64,000 nt of DNA from Auanema rhodensis (taxonomy: Eukaryota; Nematoda; Chromadorea; Rhabditida; Rhabditidae). Under the pieces are notes generated by a model, which did no database searches, was not told where the DNA came from, and was given only the letters and a program-made list of their open reading frames with translations. Both the position numbers and the translations under genes were made by a program. The stretch spans positions 15,136,501-15,200,500 of the forward strand of contig OZ059899.1 of assembly GCA_964057225.1 (NCBI GenBank), written 5' to 3'. Positions 14,301-26,100 of the stretch are shown one piece after another. Each line of letters begins with the position of its first letter. Positions within the stretch are counted from its first letter, which is position 1.

Positions 14301-15318
14301 AGAATAGCTAAAGAATATGCAATCTGTAGAGACCGCAAGAGAGATTCAGAGGATGAAGGAAGCAGAAGATTGAGAACGAGGGTGAGCCAGTAAATTTCTT
14401 TGTATTTCCATCACTTCTCAATGTCTTTTGTCTTCTGACTTTCCACGGCCATCCTCATCTTCGCTCCTCGTCCTCGTCATCGTCTCTATTGCCTGAAAGA
14501 CAGCACCTTCTACGTCTGGTTCGCTTCGACTTACCGTTCCATCTGAATTCTATTAACTATATATTTATGCTAATATTTTACACTTGTAAGCAAACTAACT
14601 AACATCAAAATTGGTGATCAAAAGCAGATTCGACTGTTTTCACGGCTTATGAAGCCATTCATAAAGTTTTTTCCAGGACTACTGTGAGTGACATTAACTC
14701 CAAAACTTGAATAAAAGTAAAAAACTTGAAAACTTGGATATGTTTGTGTTTTGTTTTGCACTTATCTTCTAATTCTTTTCCATTTTTCTTTTAAAAAGTA
14801 AAAGTTGACCGAATCATGTCAATGGTTTGAGAAGCTTTGCGGAATTGTGTCATCTGTACGAGCGCTTATGTCATTCATGATATTCAGATGAGAAAAGAAT
14901 GTAAATTCACGTCGACATCGTTGTCGCCGTTGTATGTAACTACATGACGCTCGTGCAGGCAGTCTTGTTCTTTCTTCCAGCTCATAGCTAAAGTATTCCC
15001 TGGTGATCTTTCTCCATGTTGAAACTGAGCTTTTCCTTGCTTTTCTCAGCCTCTTTCTCTTCCTTCTTCTCTCATTCTAACCCTCTATCTCATAGATATT
15101 ATATGTTATAGTTAGATGTAAAAGCTGAAAAAGCTACAAAGCAATACAGAGATGAGACTGAAACAACTCAAATACTTTAAAAGTCGGGTATTTGTCTTTT
15201 GTCGATACATTCTATGAATAAGAGTAGCTTCTCCAGTACTGCCTTAACCATTCGGGTGGCACATATCATAGCTGGACTAAGCGGAATGATAGAAGAGAAG
15301 GAAGAAACAGCAACATGC

Positions 15319-15367
<49 letters not shown>

Positions 15368-17946
15368 ATTCCCTCCCTCTCTTATTCCTTTTCCTTTTCT
15401 AAGATTTTCACTATAAAAAGCCCTCTGGACAGCCCATATCAAGTGACATCTTCTAGGCTTGTAGGCTCTTTCATCTGTGGCCTCATAAGCAATCCGATGC
15501 CTGTCTTTCCCTCAAGGCTTTACTCAATGACTTTCATTGTATTTGATTCATTATTTTTGTAATTTTTTGTTTTTTTTTCCTACATAATCAATAAAAAACA
15601 AAAGAATTGACAAGCTGACCAGAAGCTCAAGCTGTTCATAATCAGCTTATCCACCACTCAACTCACATGTCAAGCTGTTGATGGAAAATCAACCTTCAAC
15701 TCAAAAACATTTATAAAAACTTCTTTAAAATTTTCCTCAAAAGAAAATTCAGAATTTACCTGATTTTATTTCAGAAAAGTGTGTGTACACTGCAAATGTG
15801 ACAAAGCCGAACACGAGTTACCACCGAATCAAGTTGTCAACGTATACGAGAGGCTTGGAATCAAACCACCACGTATGTATTTCTTTATAATTTATAAATT
15901 ATAAAATAATCAATAAATATACATATATGTAATCAATATGTTATAGCAAATATGCCCGTGAGTTCTGGACCAAGAGATGACTCACCTGGATCAGTAAGCC
16001 ATGGATATGCCTGGGTACCTCCTGGCTTAAATCGCAAGAAGGTTCGTTTCCAGTGTCATATTTCAATTTTTCAAACTTTTCTGTCTTTCAATTTTCAAAA
16101 ATAAAAGAGAAAAAAGGGAAAAAAAAGAATTTGAAGAAGAAAACAAAAAAAAAGAAACATAATCAGCTGTTTGTTTCTACAAGTATTCAGCACCTTAAAA
16201 TCCCCTGAGGCATCTATATGATATGTCAAGTTGAAAGTGAAAAAGTCTTGTCTGAATTCATTTTAGAATTCAGCTGCACTCAAAATATTTTTATTTTTCT
16301 AAAAAAAAATTATTTTTCAAATCATATCAAGATTTGGTGGGAATTTTGAGCTTAACGAACATTTATATATAAACTTGACACGTGAAACTTTACGTCAAAT
16401 TACTTACCGGACTTGTTGCAATGCGAGATCAATTTGTTTAATTTATCTTAAATTTTCCTTAAACTTGTTCCGTATATCATTTAGTTTCACTTTCGTTTTT
16501 TTAACATTTTTTAAATTTCTATTTACTTATCAACGACACGACAAGATTGTTACCGTTAAATTGGTTGTTAACATGAGGAAGAAGGAGGAGCTTCAAGAAG
16601 TACAGTCAGCCTTGTAGTTGTATCATCTAGAGATTCTTTTCATCTGTGGCGTACATCAGTTGCTGTTGTCTTCACGTAACGTACAACGTGCGTAAACTCC
16701 ATAACTGCTCCCAGATTCGTTAATTCGTATTCGGAAGATTCTGAAGCTTTAAAGATCAGATACAGTTATTATACTTCATCTTAAAAATTCTATTCACTGC
16801 TATTATTACGTAATTTACCTTAACTATGTGTTTTCTAACTGAAAATATGTGGTCGGATCCATTGATGATCAGTTTTATGAACCAAGCTGCACGATGGTTT
16901 GCTCCAACCTCATTATCAGCACGTCGATGGATCTATTACAATGAAAATTATAATAATTATAATAATTATACTAAATATAAAAAATATAAAGAAGTAATTT
17001 TAATTTTAAAAAATTAAAAATTAAAATATAAATTATTGATTTTTTTAAATTTCAGGTTGAAGACTATATGTCCCAACTACCTAACCATATGGTACCACGT
17101 TTGAATTCATCTGGAGAAAAGTATCGTGAAAAACAGTTGATAAACCAACTTCCACGTCATGATTTCTCAGTTGCATACTGTCGTCATCTAGGAACAACTC
17201 CCGAGAAGAAGGTACATCTTCAACTTTCTAAGTTTTAAGCTTTAATCTCATAATATTTTAGGTTTATGAAGAATTTATCAATGCTCGTAATGAAATAGCT
17301 CTTGATATTGGTTATGTATCAGCTAGTGTATCCAAAGCAATGGTTAGTTATTTCTTTTTTAATATTATCATTTTGCCAATTATATACAAATAGTTGAAGA
17401 AGCATTAGATTGTCATTTCATGAAGCTCAAATGCTCTTTCGTCATTTCAAATACATCTTCATTGATTCGATTTATTTAATTCTTCTTTCTCCCATTCAAA
17501 ATCATTTTTTCATCCGATTATCGTAATTAAAATCATCATGAAACTGCTACCGAAGACCATTCTCAACGTTTGTTTTTGAGATTAAAATCGGAATATTCAT
17601 TTTCATCTGTATCCTATGTGCTGTTCCTGTTCTTGTCTGTCTGTCTGTCGGTCTGTCTGTATGCTCCTCCTGCTCATCATCGTTGTCTTCGTGAGATTTT
17701 CCTGAAATGAACTTTTCAATAACAGAAAAGTCATCACCATCTCATGGTGAACTTCAATTTGCTTCCACGACAACGACAGATGAAGTAAAGACGCTGATCA
17801 TCTTTCCGATTCCGTGGAAATGAACGAACACCGACAGACTAGTTCAATGAATCAGAACAGCAAATTTCGTTGTTTTCGTTTGACTATCCTTTTCACTTGT
17901 TTGCCCTTTCAGGCTTACAACTCTGTTCCTATTTGGTATAGGCTTA

Positions 17947-18001
<55 letters not shown>

Positions 18002-18924
18002 TGATTGGGAAAAGATCAAAGTTGAAAGTTCTAATTGTATGAATATTCACTTCATATTTTCTATTTTTAGTAATCTCTTTTTCTAAAAAAATGTTGAAAT
18101 ATTCAGAAATAAAATTTATTTTCCTATTTTCTACTACTATTTCAATATTTTTTTGCATTTTCTAACATTAGAATGGTCATTTCATTCAATGACACTATGA
18201 AATGTAAATTCTCATATTTCATCTAAGAAAATTCATCTCATTTCTTATTATTTAGTATATATAACTAACTATATAACTATATAATATATTTAAAATTATT
18301 TCAGGAATGTCATAAATGCCGAGGAGTTTTACCTAAAAATGAAATGGCTGTAGTTGCTCCAAAGTTTGGTGATTCTACCGGATGGCATCCAGCTTGTTTC
18401 ACTTGTGCTACCTGTGAACAGGTTTGATATTTCAATTTCTTTTTTTAAATTTTAAATTTAAATTGTAAATTTTTCATAAAAAAAAGTAAAAAGATGTATT
18501 TAGAAAGAGATAAAGAAAGACAAAAAACTATTTACAAATGATTTTGTATTTGTTTAACACATTTTCAAAGAAAATTTTCATTTTTGCAACAATCACCCTT
18601 TCTATTTAATTTTAAAATTTAAAGAAAAAACATTTTATCATTCTATTATGAAATACAAAAATAATATGGAAAAGTAGTCTGATTCTTTAAAAATCAAAAA
18701 ATTTGGGAACAAACAGCCTCTAGTATTACGTCATTTCAGCTACTTGTGGATTTAACTTATTGTATCAAAGATAATGAAATTTACTGTGAAAGACACTATG
18801 CTGAATTACATAAACCTCGTTGTGCTGCATGTGATGAGGTCAGTTACATTCATATAATTCAAATACTTTGAATATAATCACGTTCTAAAGGAGAAAAATT
18901 ATCTTTTTTTTACAAATTAAGATG

Positions 18925-18961
<37 letters not shown>

Positions 18962-19100
18962 CATCCTCGTATTTCATATTACTACTACTTATACATAACT
19001 AACATTCTTCTTTTTTGTTTTGTTTCGAAGGTTTAAAGAAGAAAAAAATAATTTTTAATTTACACAAACGTATCACTTACACACATTCATACATACTCAC

Positions 19101-19133
<33 letters not shown>

Positions 19134-20104
19134 AAGAGAGATACATAGTTTAAGTTCTTTTCTAAAATTAAATTCAATTCAAAAATTTTATCTTAAATAA
19201 TATATTTCTTTATTTAATTTTAATTAAATACATATGATATTATTAGACATTGTTAATATTATAAACTAAAATCCATATATACTATATATATATATAGTTA
19301 TTTACTTAATTATAATATATAATATATAATAGTTTACATAAACTATATTAATTATATAACCTTTTTTATTATATTAAATATCTAAAATACATACATATTC
19401 AATCATCTACTTACCTTTAAACCTTTAGCTTATAACACCTCTACCCCCCCCCCTTCACAATCCTCTATCATTCTTTTCATAGTTTTTTCTATTTTAAACT
19501 TTTAGTTTCTGATAATAATTTGTTTGTTCTTCAAGTTTTTTTTGGAAATTTCACGTCAGTTTTCACGTTGTTATTGATTTTAAGCTAATAATTTTTTTTT
19601 AGTTTATATAAGCATATACAATGTTTTAGCCTTTTTTCCTGTTTCTTCACCCTCTTTCAGCCCGTTTACCTCTCTCTTGCCATTTGATTCATGTCGTTTT
19701 CGAAGCACATGCATCTCTGAATCAGGCATATACATATATATGATGAGCAATTTCACGAAAACTTGAAAATCAAAGTTTATTGTCGCCTTGTGATGTAACC
19801 ATCATTGCTTTTTCAACTTCTTTTCATTCTATTCAAACTTAAAATGATGAAGCTTCAACTTAACTGAAGACACTTTTTTTTCTTCGCCTTTCACTTATCC
19901 ATTAACCAATTTTATCATCAAAAACATCAACCTTTTTCATTCATTTTCATCTTTTTATTTGTGTTTATATAACATAAGATACATGATGGCATTTATGTCC
20001 TATCATCATTACATCACATGGCATCTTAGATAGTTCAAAAGGTGAACGGCAAACAACTTCTCTCACCTTTTCTCCTAGTCTTCTACTCCACTCCTTTTAC
20101 CCTT

Positions 20105-20146
<42 letters not shown>

Positions 20147-23100
20147 CGTCTCTATATATCTTTTCCTTTAAATTACATCTTCTCTTCATGTTGTTCTTGC
20201 GGAAAAAAAATGATGTTCGAATAGCATTTCTTTATGATTCTTCCTTTCTTGAGCTCATTCTTACTTGCTCCCCTCGGGGCACATTAGCTTCTCCTATATC
20301 TGGTCTTCAGCTCACATTCTGAAGCAACTACTCCGCAATCTTCATCTCTGTTCATCAACGTAGGCAGACAGAAAAATATTCCGACAGTCGTTTTCGCATA
20401 TCATCTGCCTCATTTTGTCATTTTTCCTCTTTGATGCTCTTTTTTTCATTCTTTACTTTCACTTTCTACCTTTCTTTATCTCAGCTGATTTTTTTTTCTT
20501 GTCATTTGCCTTATCAGCTCAACTATTACCGTCATTTAGAACTATAAATATGATTGTTCATCTAGCTCTGATTCACATCAACCCTCAGATTTGTTTGTTT
20601 TTTTTCAAATTTTTAAGATTAAAAGTATATAAACGTTATTATATATTACAAATTATTATTATTTCAATTAAACATCTTTCTAAATTTCTATTTTATTGAT
20701 TTTCTTATTTCAAATCTTTCAAATTAAATGAAATTTACATATTTCACGTAAAATTCACGTGAGCTAAACTCACGTGAAACGTTATTTCATGTAGCAAATG
20801 TACGATGAACGGTTTTGTTTTTTGCTATTTTTCATCCAATAAAAATCTCGTTTTTTTAATTTTTTTGCACTTTCTTTCACTTTCTACACTCAATTTCAAA
20901 TTATTTGTACTTGTTAGCTCAACCGATTTGTCTACTTACATCTCATAGCCAACACCATACTCACATCAATCGAATTCAGATACTATCAATTGAAATGTAA
21001 TTTTGTTCGAAAAATCGTGTCAATCGTCTCACAGCCGGACACTGCCACATGCTCTTCCGCCTCACTTACCTAATTTGCCCTGCAGTCGGTTCGACGCACG
21101 ATTCTGATGCCGTCCCGACAACGACGTTAATCTATCTCATAGCTTCGACTAGATGACGTTGTGACGTGAAAACTGAAATCGCGGCAGATTCCGCAATTGC
21201 CACTTCATCCTTTCAAGAATATTGTTCGATTTCTAATCTGTCTACCAAGCATATGCTCATTACACGATCTAAATGTACTCCTATTTCAACCAAAATTTTG
21301 ATTAATTTCTATTAAAAATCTGTCCAATGATCTTCATCCTTGTCATTGCAAAATCACTATCGTTGTCCTATTCGTATTCCTTCCTCACATTTTTTCCTTT
21401 CAAATATTTTCCTCACTCCACGCTTTTCTTCTCTCTCTCTCTCTCTCTCTCTCTCCGGACACTTTTTCTCTCTATTCTTCTCACCTCTTTCTATATTCTA
21501 TTTCTCTTGTTTTTTTCCTTCATTTCTCTTTCAAATTTCTAATCTCTCTCAGTGAGAGTGGCCAACGATGACGAAGGTAAAAGCTGTGAGCAGCAAAAGA
21601 TTGCTGATGGGGGTGGCAGATGAGATATTACAGCCAATGTCTTGGTTGCTGTGTGCTCGACTTCGCCTTTTCTCTTTCATCAACAGATCTTAACTTCAAA
21701 CTTCACATAATACATCAATAGAAGTCGATTTGAATAATGAAAGTCACAAAGAGTGTCAAACTAGAGAAATAGGAAGAGAGCGATTGCGAGAGAGAGGGAG
21801 AGAGAGAAAGAGCGAGGTAGATAGAATGAACCATATCCTCTCAACCTGTTCTACTTAAACCTTTTTTCATATATTTTACTTAAACTTCTCATCTGTTATA
21901 ACCATTCTTTTCTTAACTGTTTCTCTCTTATTATTCTTTTTTTAATTTAAAAATTCAAATTCATTAGTTTAAAGCGACGTGACAAATGATAAACCGAAAA
22001 TATTTGGGAGAAACGGCCAAACCTCATACACCACCAGCGTTGCGGCCACTCTACAACTAGCACAACTACCACCACCACCGCCACCTTCAACTCGTCATGT
22101 TCGCCTTAACTATCCTGAACATTTTCATTTTTTTTATTTTAAAATTCAGAATATTTAATGATTTCTATATGTCTATCTCTTGTACATTGAAACATCAAGT
22201 ATGCAGTACGGATTATGCTTCTTTGAACAAATGAAATCCTTCACAATCAACTTCTCATTGGAAATTTGAAAAAATGTTCAAAGAAAGATGATTTCTTTTG
22301 CCTTAAGCCTTCAGACGTTCGTTTGTCTAATCTTTTTCTGTTCCGTTTCATCCATTAATTCTTTCTTTCTACCTGTGTTGCCTTAGGCAATAGGTCTCCT
22401 AATTTCTTTTTTCTCTCACATCCTCATCTTGTTGACCCTCCCCCTCCTACAGCTTCCGTTAACTATAGCCTGTCAATTTTTCTTTTTCAAATCTTTTCAT
22501 TTCAACATCTTTTATCTTTTTTTTAAAAATGTTCAACATCAACTTCTACTATATAGATATGCACATACTTTAACCCTACTTGATTGAATCCATAGATCGT
22601 TAAAACCATAGCCACAAGCTGTGTTTGAATCAACTCTCCTCACTCACACATGTTTCTACCAACGAAACGTCAGCTGAGTCTCTTCCTTCTCATTTCTCTC
22701 TAGCTTTATCCTCCTTTCCTTCGTCTTCTTTTTCATGTCAGTTTCCTTCTTCTTTGCTCTTTCCTCATTCACGTAGTTGTAGTTCTTAATCTCCATTCGT
22801 CTATTCCAAATCTTTAATTCTCCCATTACCTTCATCACATTTTGTTTTTGTTCGCTTAATTCTCTTGAAGCCGTCTAAGTGGACCTCAACCTTTTTGATT
22901 CCAAACGTCAACTTCAGAATTACCGTGCTCTTTGTCATCTTCTACGTCTTCTCTATCGTCTATTTTCTCGTCCTCATCATCGTTCATGATGTCGTCGACA
23001 TCATTGTCATTGTCATATAGGCAGACTTCTTTAGAATCACTGGTCTTCTCTGTATATCCTATCCATGCAACGCAACTGATAGACACACAGACATTCCCCT

Positions 23101-26100
23101 CAGACTTCCAGCAATGCCGGCGACGTGCATATGCCCCCCAGGGGTTGCTGATCCTGTGCTTTCCATCTTCTCAGTTTCTTTCTGCTTCTTTGTCTTCCTT
23201 TCGTTTTCTACTTCCTTTTCCTTACATAGGCATCAACTTCAAATCTCGCATCTTGCTCATGTTCAAATCTCAAAAAGCAAAATAGAGTATAAGGTCTTCT
23301 CTCAGCACACCCAGTAAAACATGCTTTGCACCACACAACGCCAAAAGCTGCCTCAAAGTGCCAGCTGTTGCTCATTGCCTTTCCATCTCTTATTTGCTCC
23401 TTGGCCACTCATTCTTTGTTCCAACGTTTCTTCTACTTTTCACCTTTTACCTAAATCATCATCTACCCTTTGCCTCTTTCTTCACTGCCTCACCCATACT
23501 CTTTCTCCCTCTTCTACGTTGAGTCTATCTCCTCCTGTGCCCTCCTTCATTCTTCACTCTCTCATCTATAGTCATGTCTTATTCAAAGTTATAACACTCT
23601 GTAGTCATTGACTAAACTACTAACTGACTACCTTTAAGAATTCAGTAAAGCTTATGCTTCGATTCATAACCTGAGGTCAACTAAACTTTAAATGTTTTTC
23701 TCGCTGGGTTCTTACTCTCTTTATCCACTCTCTCTCTTTCTCTTCCTCTCTCTCTCTCTCTCTCTGTCTCTTTCAATTTCTCTCTTTATTCTTATTTTTG
23801 CCATAATATCCCTTCCAGAAGTTTTCTTATTTCTCACCTGTTGTGAAATTGTTTCGTTGTTATTTCCTCTCCTTACTTTTCAATTTTTTGCTTGACCAAT
23901 TCATTTTTCCTTTTCCATACACCTATATATGCTGCTGTTTTCTCAACTTATAAACTGAATTCACTTCATACCTTGGTTGTTGTTGCTTTCACTACCAATC
24001 TGTATGACTTCAACTTCAAGTTTTATTTTTTAAAAAATAAAATCTGTTGATCTTTCTCAACTCATGCTTTTCACTTAATCTCTCTCACCCTCTTTGCTCT
24101 TCTCTCTCTCTTCTTCTCTTCTCTCAATATTACAATCTTATCTTCATCTGATTGTCTTTTAACTCATACTCATGCCATTAAATCCAACATTCTAAGCATT
24201 ATCAACCTCAAAAGCTTGTTCACCTTCTATCGTCGTGGAACTGCTTCAAACCAAATTATCATACATGTTATACTCGCAATCAATGTATCAATTATCAGTT
24301 TCAAGCTTTTCCATCATCATAGAGCGCAAACGTTTTTGTGACTGTCAGCACCATCATCAACAACGCTATCCACCATGTCTTTCCCATAGCTTCCTTGTCG
24401 TTGACGTTGTCATCATTGTCCTTCTGTTGTTAATACTTTAAGCCTTCAGAAGTTCTACACATCATGTCCATCAAGACGCCGTCTTAATTCCATTATAAAC
24501 GTTTCTGTACTTCATGTTGATATACATACATTTTACACTGACTGGGTGTCTTCCTCCCACCTAACCTCCCACCTTTCCACTAATTTCAAGCTTAACAACA
24601 TCAAACATATGCTCAAACAATTTCACCAATTAACTTTAATTATGCTAACTATAACAACCGTTTTCTTCTTTTCTACATTGCTTACATTCACATAAATCTG
24701 CCATATTCACTATTACCAATTCTATGTTTCGTTTTTTTTGCTGCTTTACATCTTTCTTTTTCTTTTTTTTTGTGAATTTGTGAGCAATTCCTCCAGTTTC
24801 CAACTGTGCCCTCGTCCTCTCTTTTGTCTTTTTTCTTGCTTCAATCCAACATCTTCAAACACAGCTTTTCGTTATATCCTAAATATATTTATATACTTTT
24901 CAACATCTTCTTTTTCTCCAACTTTACCACATTTCTGGTTGGAAAAAGTGTGAAATATCCGTACATATCCTCATCTCTAAACTAGCTTAACTGCACTTCT
25001 CTCATCCAAAACATTTCTTTTGTTAAATTAAAAGCATTTTTCTCGAAAAAAAAAACAAAAAAATCCTTACAAATAATTTTCATTCAGAGAACTAATCATC
25101 TACTATTTCAGCTAATCTTTGCCGGTGAATATACAAAAGCTATGAATAAGGATTGGCACAGTGACCATTTTTGTTGTTGGCAATGTGACCAAACATTAAC
25201 CGGCCAGAGGTATGAAATGCTGTTTTCAGCTGTTTTTTTTTTGTTTTTTTTTCATGAAAAATACTTCCATTCCTTATTTCTTTTATGTATTTGTGAAACT
25301 GAAACAATAAGATAGAAATCAAAACGAGAAGCTGCGAAAAGCTGCAAATCAGTGAAATAATCTGATGCGCATTGCCAGCAATAGCAGCAGCACTAGCATC
25401 AGAAGCTAGCCAGCAAAAGCAGCAACAGCAGCTTCGCTCAACAAAGCAGAAGACGTCATTGTCGACGACTTTAACCGACCTCTTCACAATTCTTCAGTTC
25501 GTTATGTTGAAATAATCTGCCTCGCATCAATCAATCCAAACTCCTTAGGGAATAAGCATATCTTTTGATTATTGTTTCGAACTCTGGCTATATATATCCG
25601 CCTTCCATTGAATGAAGCATCATTTTTTCTTGTTCAAACATAGAAAACTTCGAATAAGAAGAAGAAAACACAAGGAAATTGATGATGATGATGATGAAGA
25701 AGGAGAGAGAAAGGAAAACTTGGAAGTGGTGGGGGGAGAGAGAGATGTTATTGTTTTTATGATTTTGTGTTTCAACAAGTAAAAATGATGAAAAATCGTT
25801 TAGAAGAGAGAAGTTAAAATAAAGTTTTTTTTAAAAATGCTGTAATAACAATGCTTATTATCTAAGTTTTTGAGCATTTTCATAATCTTTATTTAAGTTT
25901 AATATATTATATAATTTATTCTTTTTCAGATATATAATGCGAGAAGAACAGCCATATTGCATCAAGTGCTATGAGGATGTTTTCGCTAATCAGTGTGATG
26001 AATGTGCTAAGCCAATCGGAATCGATTCTAAGGTTTGTTACTACAACATCATCTCATTGAATTATTTCTCAAAAATCTGAACTATGAACGTGAGCTACGA

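Larger units (their letters stand above)
5841..15774 (+). other. lim-9 intron 1 (9.9 kb), repeat-rich, no recognised exon
   Basis: Bounded by donor GTAAGG after 5840 and acceptor TTTCAG before 15775. It contains many CT or GA microsatellites, a 10-bp tandem repeat at 13121-13220, a duplicated 31-bp segment at 11659-11731, AT-rich palindromes (about 8687-8718), and TATA-like sites at 9745 and 15412 that could mark internal promoters. The predicted small ORFs are low-complexity translations of CT, GA or T runs, and I found none worth calling. The extreme length against 40-60-nt introns in neighbouring genes suggests regulatory content. Confidence 0.7.
18839..25111 (+). other. lim-9 intron 7 (6.3 kb), repeat-rich, no recognised exon
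   Basis: This intron separates the exon ending LIM1 (18740-18838) from the first LIM2 exon (25112-25209). It carries GA tracts at its 5' side (18929-18958, 19101-19140), CT tracts at 20114-20142 and 21431-21456, a cluster of CACGTG-like palindromes at about 20745-20785, and long pyrimidine-rich stretches from 22300 to 24950. Acidic or basic ORFs on the minus strand near 22650-23410 look like by-products of the pyrimidine bias. I see no gene nested here. Confidence 0.65.

Noticed and set aside
16826-17017. Plus-strand ORF ending in Asn/Tyr/Lys repeats before PET exon 4
   Set aside because: It lies in the intron 16042-17055, and the PET domain is complete without it. The tail is a translation of AT-rich repeat.
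22656-23408. Possible nested minus-strand gene in lim-9 intron 7 (acidic and basic ORFs)
   Set aside because: The ORFs mirror pyrimidine-rich plus-strand DNA, show no domain, and could not be joined with sound splice sites.
25140-25487. Minus-strand 115-residue ORF with Cys run and hydrophobic segment
   Set aside because: It overlaps the lim-9 exon 8 in antisense and derives from CAGCAG-like and AAC-rich DNA. No splice or start context.
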